A stretch of 64,000 bases of DNA. Source: Gyrodactylus bullatarudis. Its lineage: Eukaryota > Platyhelminthes > Monogenea > Gyrodactylidea > Gyrodactylidae. The stretch is taken from assembly GCA_012064415.1 (NCBI GenBank), contig SSNU01000247.1:682629-746628 (forward strand), given 5' to 3'. Both the position numbers and the translations under genes were made by a program. Of the stretch, positions 1 through 11,708 are shown piece by piece. The notes beneath the pieces were generated by a model. It saw nothing but the letters and a program-made list of their open reading frames with translations, was not told where the DNA came from and did no database searches. Every line of letters begins with the position of its first letter. Positions within the stretch are counted from its first letter, which is position 1.

Positions 1-577
1 TTTTTGGTTTTTCATCAATTGGAATTACGCAAGAGAACTTTTTACAATTTTCATTAAAATTATTCATTCAAACAATTTATTAAATATTGAACCAGGAATT
101 GAGACTGACGAGACCTGGCGAAATGTACATATCTCTCTAAATATAATTCTTTTGCAAACATTTTAATTGATGAATATCTCCAGTTACCCGGACGTATATG
201 TACGTATTTATTTATTAAATAATAAACGTTATTTGTCTCTCTCGAGAAAAAACATTATCAAATCAAATTTCATATTACTGACTAGTACTGAACTAACTCA
301 TACGTCCCCATTGTAAAAAAATTAATTTTGAAGTATTTTAGTGTATCTACTTACGAGTAAAAAAGTAAAAATAAAATAATAAAACTTTATAGTTGGAAAA
401 TACATTTCAAATGTCTTAATAAATTGAACAATTCATAAGGATAAATGGTTTTTAGGTTGGAAACAAAAGAGTCTTTTCATCGTGTTTGAAAGCATACAAT
501 TGATTTTCGTCAAATGATTTTTGAGTAAATTCTAGAGAGAAACTAATTGCCTGTTACTTTGCAATGCAAAGCTTGCA
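1..577. other. 3' flank of labial, no gene seen
   Basis: AT-rich sequence downstream of the labial stop codon. It probably holds the 3' untranslated region of labial; minus-strand AATAAA-like hexamers occur around 205-215. No open frame here resembles a protein and no RNA gene was recognised. Confidence 0.5.
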
Positions 578-3500
578 TTATATTCTTGGGGAATCCTTGA
601 GGCTTACGCTCATTCTATACGATTCCAGATTGGTAATTTGACTGTCATAACTGGGAGGGTAGAAACCGTACATTAAATTTTGATTATTACTAGGATCAGG
701 GTAAGTTATTGGATCAGTTTGATGGAAATGCTTCTGCTTGTACAAAATAGAATTTTGTTCTGCCAGGGGACGCTCATCAAAGATACCGGAATCATTGAAT
801 ATGGAATAGCAAGATTTGTTTGTAGAATTATTGGCAGGGGTGTTTTCCTTCAAACGCTTTTTTTGTTTCATTCTGCGATTTTGAAACCAAATCTTTACTT
901 GGACCTCAGAGAGGCCTAAATCTGAGGCAATTTCTATGCGACGTGCCCTTGTCAAATATCTGTTAAAGTGAAATTCCTTCTCAAGTTCAGTCAACTGTTT
1001 ATTAGTGAAGTTTGTACGTCCGCTCAAGTTATTTGCCAGTCCAAAATAATTGGGATCTTCGACATCATAAATTTCCTCCAACTTCGAGTCATACTTACAA
1101 ATATCACCTTGGTTATTTGGTGTCTTGTCTAGGGATACTACATCTTTTCCACGGCTAGGCTGGATCACTGTATAAATTTTTATAAATTAGAGCATGAAAT
1201 TACACGTAAAATACAAATTATCTATTGGGTTGTGAGTAATGAGTCATCGCTAATGACCAAGTTCATCAAGTAGAAATAGTAGCTTTTCAGAAAATTAAAC
1301 TTGAGGACAATTGTGTTTCAAGAAAAATTCCTACTCTCTTACCAAAGAAGAGTAAAGTTCTCGGAATTCTTCATGTCAATCATTATAGGCCAATTCTATT
1401 CCCAATGGTTTATTAGCTTGATTGCCTCTCTGAAGATGCAACTTTAACTGTACATGGGAAACTTTTATTCCGAACATTTATATTACAAATTTTCATGTGT
1501 AGGTGATGTTTTGCTCAAATTTAAAAAATACTAGTATCTTCTTTAAGGAAGAAATACTACTGATGGCAGCATTAATATTAGAATCCTTGTCAGCTTAAAA
1601 TTTTTTCCATGATAAATAATTCAGGGAGTAGATGGCAAGCACGCAAGGCTCAACGAAATCTTATGAAATTGACACGATGAAAAATAATTCCTGCTCTCAA
1701 AATTAGAGTCTCAATGTCAGGAATCTGAATTTCACACAGTCTTACTACCTACTATGTTAGAAGATTTTTCGCTGATTTCAGATATGTGCTTCTTTAAAGA
1801 TTCTTCAATCGACTTTTTGAGCTAATCGGTAAAAACTGAAAGTCCGACTTGCTCTACCTCTCAATAGAAAGACAAAAATGACATCTTCTTGTTCTGATTT
1901 TTAGGTGTAGAGATTTTTCAATGAAAATATTTTTCAGAAGCATAATTTTCGAAAGGTTTTTTACGCTTTTGAATAAAAAGTTTGGATACTTCAAAGACTA
2001 CTGTATCCTAATTTAGGTAGATTTCTTTTATATGGGGTGCTTATATAGGCATAAATATTGAGTTGAAATTGAGGCTTTTCGAAATAAATAGGTGAATTTT
2101 CAACTTGATTCCTGAATAAGATGATGTGATTTATGTCTTTCTATCTCATTCCTATTTTTTTCTATTGAAAGGCTGAGCATTGCAAGTCGAGTTTTCAACT
2201 TTTACAGAATAACGTGAAAACTCTACTTTAAATATTTTTAAAGAGCGCATATCTGAATTTCAAATTCTGTAATTAGCGAAAAATTCTCTACAAAACTTGA
2301 AAATATCATTGAGTAGAATTTTTTTCCATGTAAAACTGTGTAATCCATTCAAAGTTTGGTTTTTGATACACTTAATAAATGATATTATTTACTAAATAAT
2401 ATTTACCATCAATGAATTTTTTTCAATGAGCAAAAATTCAATGAAAAATTCGTTAAAGAGAAATGTTGGAATCTGATCTCGTAAAAAATGAATATTTAAA
2501 AAATCTTTTTTTTCCTGTTGTAGATACAAAGAATTGATAAAAATATACTATTTTATTTAAAAGTAAGTACAATCCCACATCATCCATCAAAGTCAGGAGA
2601 AAATTAAAAAAATATACTTGGTGCATTTGTCCGTACTAAACGCCCACACAAAATGTGTCTCTTTCCATGGAGGACTGTCCACCCCTCAAAAATTTCATTG
2701 AAACTTTTGCATACTCCATTTTTTAAAGATTTTTAAAAATATTCTAAACAGTAAGCCTCAAAGAGAGTTTGGTTTTATCCAATGATGGAAATAAGTGCGT
2801 TTACTTTGCATAATGTTCTGGAGGATAGGGAGAAATCGACAAAGGTCAAAATTATGATGTTACTCTGATTTAAGCTAAGGATTAAATTGAGTGAAAACGT
2901 TTTTTCAATTCAAAAAATGGCATTTGCCTTCTAATGTATAGTATACTGCTTTTGGTTAAATCATACGGAATGAATTTTATTCATTGAACATGGATAAAAA
3001 TGAATGAGACCTAAATTTAATGTATTTCAGAATCATTTTTCTTTTAACGAAAGTAAATTTTAGATTACTTGTCATTTTCCCTAAAAAAAGCTCACAAAAA
3101 TACTTGATGAGATTATAGATTCTATATTTGAAGAGTCATTCAAGGTTAATTCATAAGAAATTAAACAGAAAATATTATTGATAAAGTTGATCATTAGATC
3201 GATGGTGAATGTAGGTTGAAGCCCAAACCTACTACTAGATGAAGGGATACATGCTTGAAAATGTGAACAAATTCATAGAATCAAAGAACAAAAGACACTT
3301 AAATGCTACTATGGACTAATTGTGTTATTGTTCAAATGATGATGATGACCTTTTATTATACCTTTCATTAAACATTTTCATCTGAGAGTGATCAAATGCT
3401 GACATTCATCCATTATTCTCTCTGGTTGCCATGGTTCACAGAGAATTAGGCAAAAAAACTGAGCTAACCTCCTTACTTCAACTCACCAAAAAGAGTAATT

Positions 3501-6209
3501 AATTAAGGAATAGGGGAATATAAAAGAAAGCAGGATAGAGAGAAAAAGAGATCTCTTTAATTCGCTCCGATTCGTAATGTGAAAGTGTTTTGAGAATCCT
3601 AGGACGCTAACTGCAATAAAAGGAAAGCAATTAAGAAGATTAAAAATGAAAAAAAAACGTTCAAATCTGGACGATAGAGAGGGGAAAAGCATTCACATTC
3701 ACTCCAACTCAAGAAGTATAAACTTTTGATTGCTCATTTCATCATGGGAAACGATTTCCTGTGAGCCAATTCATCTATTACTTCACTCGAAAGAGGGATT
3801 TTTTATCAGCCTCAGCAGAGAAGAGAGTTTACATTAGGCGAATTAAATTACATTCTACAGGAAATTTCACAAAACCAATCACACATTTTTACACATTTTC
3901 GTCAATTTAACCAAATTACTATGCTTAAAAATCATCTAAAGCCTATTGCATTTTAATTTATTGAATGTATTGAAAAAGGATTTCTATCCAGTTGATCATA
4001 ATCATCAAAAGAGACATGAGAATATTTAAAATATTACTGATGCATTAAGTGAAATGCAATCGAGAATCTACATAACATAATCATTACAGTCAAATCAATG
4101 GAATATAAGATAATTTGAGAATAGAATATTTAGATGAAAAGAAATCAAAAAGATACATTGCTTATCATTTTGAAAATGAATTAAAGTAATACAATTTATA
4201 ATTTTTGAATGAAATAGTAAGGGTTGAAATATTTCTTGAGCTGAAAAACGCCTAAGCTTTCTAATATATAGCAATAATGAAGAGAGATATTTCTACTTTT
4301 ATCTACAGAATATAATTTTTTCGGGCTCGCTTGGTGACATGAGAAAAAAATGCATTTTTTAAATAAAAATAGGAAAAGTGGCCAAGAAAAATCATCATGA
4401 CAAGATAATAATAATACAAGTTTATTTCCAACACTACTGAATAAAATCAAGATAAATATGCCTTCAGAAATATGATTCTGTGTGTGTGTTTTTTGGTATA
4501 TGATACAGTAGCTTTTTTTTAATGTCAAAAGAACTCGAAAATCAGAACAAGGAAAGGAATAGGGAATGAGAGAAAAAGAGTGGACATCCCTTGATGAAAT
4601 TGATGAATGAGTTTTTTTGCCATCCTCCTTTTTTAACTTTCTCGTTCTCTCTGAACAAGAATTCAATAGACAAAATTAATGGGTAAGAGGATTTTAATGT
4701 TTATAGCAAAAAATCTTTGGAAAGTTGTCCTAGCAATGGTAAATTATCTTTGGTTAATTAATTTTAATTAAAAACCCATAAGCGAGACAATGCGTTTAGT
4801 AGTGGTTGGGTAGAAAACAAGATGATAATGAACAATTCCCAACGATTTGGCTTCTCGCTTGTGGCAGAAAGTTTTGAGATTTTTTTGTTGAAAAAGATCC
4901 TAGCACGTGTTTCAACATGTCATCACTCAGAATGTGTGAATGAAGGAAAGAGAATTTTCAGTGCAAAGGTCAAAGTCCCTCTGGTAATCTACTGGTTACG
5001 TCTACTAATTATTTCATTCATTAATAAGCTATTTTATCAGAGTGAAAACGTCAAAATAAGTGTACGTATTGCACTGTAATTGCGACGTTATGACATGTGT
5101 CTAAATCATCCTACTGAAGTTGGAGTTGGCAAAAAAATAGCAATAGATTAGAAAGAATTTTATATAATCAGAAGTACTACAAAAAATCATCATTATAATT
5201 GATAAGGATTCACAAGAGCCAGTTTGTTTATTTGATTGTGTGTCAATACTGTAGAAAATTGTGGGGGACTCAGATTAAGGGATTGTGCAAAAAAATGCAA
5301 CAAGCCCTGTGAAAAATCACAGTGAAAATTGGCTCTTATTTTGACACGACAACTCCCTGTGAGGTAATATGATCTATACCAACTAAACTATGTATATAGT
5401 AAAAATTAGCCTTGGCAACTTTTGTGCTTGTAATTTAAAAAATACCACGGGTATTCTATCATTTACGGCTTTATCTTTAAATATGTACAATATTTATTTT
5501 GGTTACTAACATATAAAATGTCAAAGTAATGTGATTACATGTTTTAAAAATACTCACATGAAATGTTGTTGACTTGCTGTTGCTTTGGTTGATGTCGTTT
5601 GATCTGCATCCAACGGAAAGGGGCTATAATGGTAGATGAGGAAGAAGAATTCGAGTTCTGTGCACCAAATGAACTGTCATCGTCAGCTCCAATAGATTCC
5701 CCGATAGAGTTGGAACTCTTTGAGATCTTATTAGGTGTAGAGGAGTTCTTCTGAGAGGATTGTCGCTTCTTTTTGGCAGGCTGTATTGCTATTGGCTCCT
5801 GGTTACTTTCAGATATCGGAGATGGAATCTGACATCCGGGCATTACATCAAGGGAAGCTAATCCGTCATTAGTCTTGCCACTATTCGCCATGGAATAAAA
5901 ATCATATGACTGGCTGGCATCCGTGCCATCCAGGGATAGAGGAAAGTTTGTACCAGCTGAGGTGACAGGAAATGAACCTTGTTGATAATGAGGATAGTTT
6001 GCATTGTCAAAAGACATAAAGTCTATTGATTCTCTGTTTGGGTATCGCTGAAAATCTGGCTGTTGATGTTGGTCTTGATGGTGCATGTTACTCAATGCTA
6101 GCTGATGTTGATGGTTCAGGGAATAGACACCTTCAAAGGTAGGTGTAATCGTTGTTGAGGTTGGTGTTGAGTTCATCATGTGAAAGACTGATGTCTGCTG
6201 ACCATGCAT
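578..6209 (-). CDS. lab: Homeobox protein labial (Hox1)
   Basis: A homeodomain transcription factor of the Hox1 class, which patterns anterior identity and binds DNA with Exd/Pbx partners. Coding exons are 6209-5558 and 1167-578, about 413 aa. The exon 1 donor (T then GTGAGT) and exon 2 acceptor (TATACAG) give matching phases. Exon 1 is Gln/Asn/Ser-rich and carries the hexapeptide PFRWMQIKR near residues 197-205, the Exd/Pbx contact typical of Hox1. The homeodomain covers roughly residues 264-323, beginning [20 protein letters not shown], with W-F-Q-N at 311-314 and the Hox1-like tail RRMKQKKR. The residues before and in helix 1 are diagnostic of labial rather than other Hox classes. The intron is 4.4 kb and holds a foldback repeat. 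Transcription runs away from HRD1, so a non-Hox gene lies 1.1 kb from its 5' end. Untranslated exons cannot be seen. Confidence 0.93.
1168..5557 (-). other. Large intron of labial
   Basis: A 4.39 kb intron between the hexapeptide exon and the homeodomain exon, the usual intron position in Hox genes. Apart from the foldback element at 1725-2346 I see no coding potential or RNA gene. Hox introns commonly carry enhancers, but none can be named from the sequence. Confidence 0.75.
1725..2346. repeat. Foldback (MITE-like) element in labial intron
   Basis: An inverted repeat read directly from the sequence. The left arm, about 1731-1872, contains GTAAAAACTGAAAGTCCGAC; the reverse complement of the right arm, about 2161-2345, contains GTAAAAGTTGAAAACTCGAC. 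Outer parts also match (TTTTTCGCTGATTTCAGATA against TTTTTCGCTAATTACAGAAT), as do the extreme ends around CACACAGT. The arms are diverged and gapped, with about 290 bp between them. No coding capacity. It resembles a non-autonomous DNA transposon; its family is unknown and its ends are approximate. Confidence 0.6.
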
Positions 6210-7333
6210 GATAGATGGTTAGGGGTATTTGATTTTTTTTGAGAAATTCACTGACAGGAAGAATATCTTTTCTGTTAATTAATGATGAATTGACCAGAGA
6301 GATTATTCCACAACGGGCAGCTGATGTTTCTTCTTCAAAACTTTTTATTCAACTCGTTTTGGATTGCTATTTTATTTATTTATCCTCTAGTTAGTGAATA
6401 AGAGAGAGAAAGAGAGACTGAAGGCCTTCCACAATCTTTCTAGTGATTAGCTTTTGATGATGAATTACCAAGAGAATCAAATATGCAAATATATATCCTA
6501 TCGTTATTGTGTGTGTGGGGAGCGGTCAGTTCTACTATTTGTGAGAATTACTTTTCCCAACGTAGTAATGTCATTTTAGGGACAATATACGTATGTTTGT
6601 ACACACAAGGAATCTTTTTAATAAAAGTTATACTATCTCACTCTATTCAGTGTACACATACAATTGTCCAGGATAATTTGAAAGAGATGGATGAGATGTG
6701 ATCCATCAAATTGTGACTACCTCTGCTAATATTACCCCTACCACCCCATTATTGTTCATTACACTTTAACTATTACTTAAGTATAGAAACAGAGGGTGGG
6801 GAGGAATATATTCTTTCTCTCCTTCACTGTGATTGGTCGAAATATATTTTTGAATGGTACTTCGCGACAAAATCCATTTTTCCCTAACAAAATGTTAAAA
6901 AGACAATAGATTTTTCATACAAAACAATTTTACTAGTTATCAAGAAGGAAATCAACACGATTAGGATGTAAAAAATTCTATTTATTTTGAAAGTAATTTG
7001 TGTCGAGATTTTGCATATTTCTATAGTCAAGTTTGTATTCCTCGTATTACAAGCAACAGTATGTATAAACATGAAAAAGATTAATTTTACGCTATTTCTC
7101 TGTATCATCTGAAAATAAGAATGAGAAGTAGCTCATAAAAAAAGAAGAGAATTAAACAAATTTCTTTGCATTGTCAAGGTTAGAGAAATGACAAGATTCG
7201 ATATCAAGTATGATAATAAATTGTTAAATAATACATTTTCTATCACAAAATTTTTGAGAAGTTTATCGTTATATTATATGGAGGAGAAATGATGAGAGCA
7301 TCAACATAATTTTGATTGTGTTCTGTGTGGTTG
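6210..7333. other. Intergenic region, labial 5' side to HRD1 3' end
   Basis: About 1.1 kb between the labial start codon and the HRD1 stop codon. Both genes are on the minus strand, so this interval should contain the labial promoter and the HRD1 3' untranslated region. Short open frames here lack codon bias or homology. No clear core promoter motif was identified. Confidence 0.5.
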
Positions 7334-10300
7334 TTAATTGGGAGTAGATGGAGGGTTGTTGAATTTTTGACATCTTCTATTACGAATTTCACCTAAACAG
7401 TTAAAATATTTTTTTATTTATCAAGCTACTATCAAGTAAACACAGAAAACTTACTGTTAATTTTATCATCTGGGGATTCCCTGAAAAAGAAATTAGGATA
7501 GGATGGTGTTTTCTTTAGAAAATTAACCGTAAAAAACTAACTCTTTGATAGAAGAAGGTATCTCAGATTTAGAAGCATCCGAGTCATTTCTTTCACATTT
7601 ACTCTCGTTAGTATTACTGTTAGGAGGATTGGCTGTGTTTGTATTGGAAGAGGAGTAGGCTGCAGTAGCTGAGACATATGCGTTCATTTGAAGCATAGCA
7701 GCATCGAGGAGTATTTGAACTTGGCGAAGTGCTGCCATTCTAGCCTCAACACTTGTCCTGAGACATTCTTCATCGAGGAATGAAGAGTCGAGATCAGATT
7801 GAGTCATCTTAGGAACGTTAGACGATAATTGTGGGAAATCTAAGCGAAGAAATGAATCAGATTAATGGGATCTTTAGCTTGAAGTTACGACGTTTTTAAG
7901 ATGAAATAATTATTAAAAAAGCAATTCGATAGAAATCTCGGTCAAGGCTCTGTTTAACCCATACAACATAGCTATGGATTTCAAATTTCCGTAGAAATAA
8001 TTCGACCATAGAGAATCAATTATTCACAAGAGAGCATTCTGTTGACTAGAAAAGAAGAGTAAATCAATTATTGTGCCTTTTCTCATTCACAACTTTACTG
8101 CAAGGTATGCACGAATAATAAGACACTTTAATGATTGTAAATATAATTATATAAATATTCGTGAGTAGATTAATAATGAGATGAAATTATCGGGTTCTAT
8201 TGTTCAGGATCATTATTTTGGAGACTAAAACATATTGATATGACAGGTAGAAAGTTTACTAATCAGAGTCATTTAAAGTGTAGGAAATTAGAGAATTATT
8301 TGTACGTAAAAATAGCAATCCTGCCTCGGTTACGATAAATTCAAGTCAATTATGATTGCCTTTACAAGCTTTGAGCAGAAAAAGCAATGTTAAATCCGTA
8401 AGAAAGTCTAATGCTGATAGTTTTTAGTTAAAATAAATAATTAAACGAATGGAGATGGGGTCTGGCTCTTTTTTCTATTTATGAAACTCTAATGTAAAAC
8501 TTAACGCTGATCACGAATCCGGTATTTTTTAAAATTTGCTGTCTGTGTGCTGAGATAATGAACAAAAACCGAATTTTCGAAAAACAACTCTGACTATTTA
8601 ATAAAAGATTAAAAACTTTAAAAGTAGGAAAAATTTAAAAAACGTAATGGTTGTTTTTTTATTTATCCCAAGAGGTTTTTAGACTGCTAAAACGAGCCGT
8701 AGAAAAAAATTTGCAAAATTTTTCAGAAAATTGGTGAAAATTTTAAGAAACAAAATTCAGCTTTCTCTAAAAAGAAAATAAAAACTCCAAATTTTATCCG
8801 GGTCTATTATAGAAAATTTATCCCTCTAGCATTTTTCGAATTATGTTTATTCATGGTAGATTCATTGGAGATTTTTAAATTCCAGATTCGTGACCAGCGT
8901 TAAATTTTACGTCAGACTATGACTGGAAAAAAAGAGCTGCAAAAAATTTTTCTTATCACCACCAGTGTTGTTAGAGCGGTCAAAATACTAATTTTTGATA
9001 TGTTGCTAGAATTTTCATGAGAATCATGAAATTAGCGTTCTCAAGTTTCAAAGAGGTTTTCTAACGAAAATAATTTTGCTATTTTTACTACGGCTCTTGT
9101 TAGGTAATGCTAAAACAGTATTTAAAAAACTGATTTTTCTTGTTTATTATCATCGCTATATTTTAGTTTTTCTTAAGTGTCTCGTAATAGGGCCAGGTCT
9201 GAGAGCTTTTGATTTGTCATACAAAAAATTTGAGCTTTGGATACTATTGCATAATTATATATCTGATCACACGTTAAGGCGCAATGTTCTGCTTTACCCA
9301 TTGGGTAATACTCAATCATAAAAAATATTTTTTTATAATTTACCTACAAGTAATATATGTTAATTTTTTATTTGCTATTAAAAGGCTATATATTTTATTA
9401 TTATGTATTTTTTAAATCTGATGTTTTTCTTAAAAATGCTAATTTTATAATAAGTCAGTATTATTTGTCATATTCATAGACATGGTGAGAAAAGTTCTAA
9501 AAATAGAACCCAAGTATTTAAGGAAGCTAATTAATAATAATTACGATTCTGTACTAGAAGATACAAGCCCCAAATCTCTTAATATTTTTCATTTATATTC
9601 AATAGGATCAATAAGTATTGATTATAATCCTTAGTAGAGATTAATCAGTAATTACAATAGAGTGAAAACATACTTGGCATTATAATGGGGAACATTGTAC
9701 CGGGTATGGGTTGGATAAAACTAGGAAATTGATTAATACCAAAGGAACTTGGTGTTGATGGTGAGGAACCGGGAATTTGGCTTGTCTGTATAAAGGGTCG
9801 ACTCCCTGAAGGAATATTCTGTAATAAAGAGATTGATTATTATATTCCAATTATTGTTAATTTGAATTTGTAAATTGGATTCATTGTAGAAATTGGGGAA
9901 GATAAAAATGAGAAAGAGAAGTCTAGATTCTAAACTATTGCGTGTATTATTCCAGTTTGCATTTTAGCTGTAAAAGTTTATAATGTTTCCTAAAGATACA
10001 GGAATATTGAAACTTTTTTATCTTTAATTAATTTTAACTAAATGAAATTTTCTAATAATTAAACTGAATAATTGAAAGTCAGCAGCCTAGTGATCGGGAA
10101 AAGTATTTTAAAAATTCAAATTAATTTTACTAAAGTTTATTTTTAATTTAGGCTGAAAACTCTGTATATAATTCAATATTACATGCATATATCATGCATA
10201 TATGCTCAGTTAATAAATTAGACTTACATTAGAATTGCTTGCAGATGAAGGTAAAGTTGCCTGAGATTGACTACTGGAGGAAAATTGACTTTGAGAGTTT

Positions 10301-11530
10301 GCTGTTGGTTGGTTATTACTGTTAGAAGGCTGAGAATTATCAGGATTTTGTTCAATATTTCGTGTATGATTATTGTTGGCAGTGCGATTTCTATTGGCCT
10401 GAGAGATGACATCCATACGACAAATGGGACAAGTTTGTTGTCTTTGGAACCAATTTCGTAAACATCCACTATGAAATAAGTGATTACATGGCAGCTTTTT
10501 AACCACGCCATGATTAGATGTTTGAGTTTCATCGAGGGTCATTTCCTCGCGACAAATGATACATGTTGGGTCTGATATTGATTGTAAATCCTCTGAAGTG
10601 CCATCCTTAAAGACAGTATTCATAAAGTTGATGGCCCTCCTACTCATTATGTAATCTTTGAGAGATTTCTTCAAGAATCTAACACTCAAGTAGAGTGGAC
10701 GCACGAGGAATAATGGGAATTGTTCAAAATGCCAGATGGCATAAATTGCATCAATGTAATGCAGAAACTTTAATAATCCAAAGATTATATCTAAAATCAT
10801 AAAGTACATATTCTTCTGATCCCATGGAGTGGAACGTCTCGAATCAATAGTATGTAGTGCATACCGAATATATGTATGAATTAAAGTCATAAACATGGTC
10901 ATATATTCTATTCCGATAGTTAGGTGGAGACTTTCACCGATGTAGGCTGTCCTCCAGGCATTGTTTCTAATATTGTAAATGTCAATATAACCAAGGAGGA
11001 ATAGAAGAGAAATACATCTAATGTGAAAAGTCTTTGTAATCACTGGTGTTCTTTCCATCTAATCAAAGAAAATTTTAAAAATGAAAAAAATGATAGCTTA
11101 CATATTCTACACGTTCATCGATGAGCCAGTGAAAGCCTTTGGCAAAAATAAGAATCCCGAAAGGAACTAGAAATGAGAGCGAAAGCTGATCCTGATAAGA
11201 GGCTAGGACAAGACACACATCCACAAATACAAACCAATAACGCGATAAAATTGTCTAGAAATATTTAGGCAACGACTCACATCAATTTCTGTTCGTTGGA
11301 GAACACCAAAGAATACTCGACACAACAACTTTATCAATAAAACATAAAACACTATGCATTGAAATACTAATGTCTGAGAAAATAAGATGTTTGCATACCG
11401 TTAAACATATACGATTTTTTGTGAGATAAATGGTAGCAGGGTAGAACTGCTTAGTTTTGTAGACTACACTAGCGACACTAAATAAAGTCAAAGACAGGCT
11501 GGTAATCGTGATGGCAAGAAGTCTAACCAT
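7334..11530 (-). CDS. SYVN1: E3 ubiquitin ligase HRD1/synoviolin
   Basis: The ER membrane RING-H2 ubiquitin ligase of ER-associated degradation. Eight exons: 11530-11399, 11373-11281, 11254-11102, 11058-10228, 9818-9674, 7839-7528, 7469-7455, 7392-7334; they sum to 580 codons (579 aa; human is about 617). The multi-span N-terminus starts MVRLLAITITS and includes QFYPATIYLTK, as in HRD1. The RING-H2 finger is at about 292-339 with C3H2C3 ligands and FQRQQTCPICRMD after it. A Ser/Asn-rich linker follows, then the HRD1-specific helix (ARMAALRQVQILLDAAMLQM) and a C-terminal EIRNRRCQKF block matching the family's basic tail. Introns 1-3 are 25, 26 and 43 nt, whereas the intron before exon 6 is 1.8 kb and contains a foldback repeat. 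The 15-nt exon 7 and its donor/acceptor are the least certain part. The 5' end faces FBXO42 178 bp away, suggesting a shared promoter. Confidence 0.92.
8464..8939. repeat. Foldback element in HRD1 intron
   Basis: Inverted repeat with arms near 8464-8525 and 8881-8939. The left arm includes GTAAAACTTAACGCTGATCA; the reverse complement of the right includes GTAAAATTTAACGCTGGTCA, and both continue with CACGAATC(C/T)GG. The outer parts share GCTCTTTTTT. About 350 bp of AT-rich, non-coding spacer lies between. It looks like a decayed MITE; the outer limits are approximate. Confidence 0.6.
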
Positions 11531-11708
11531 TTTTACGTCTATTAAAGCTTCATATAACGCGCTGATGCCAACTGAACAAAACTTTAAAATACTTTGTTTT
11601 AACCAGTTGAGGTTTTGAGTGAAAAATCTGGTTTGCAAAAGCTTAACTTTCGTTATAAAATTCTAAATCATTCTTAATAAAAATTATACTTTCTAATGGA
11701 TTAGTAAA
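11531..11708. promoter_or_regulatory. Shared divergent promoter of HRD1 and FBXO42
   Basis: Only 178 bp separate the start codons of two divergently transcribed genes, so both promoters and both 5' untranslated regions must lie here or overlap the coding sequence. Inferred from spacing alone; no core element is recognised. Confidence 0.5.

Noticed and set aside
4196..4666. 156-codon open frame upstream of the labial homeobox exon
   Set aside because: Low-complexity, Phe/Ser-rich conceptual protein from AT-rich intron DNA with no homology or splice support.
9076..9321. 81-codon frame in the HRD1 intron
   Set aside because: Leu/Phe-rich, typical of AT-rich noise, with no homology.
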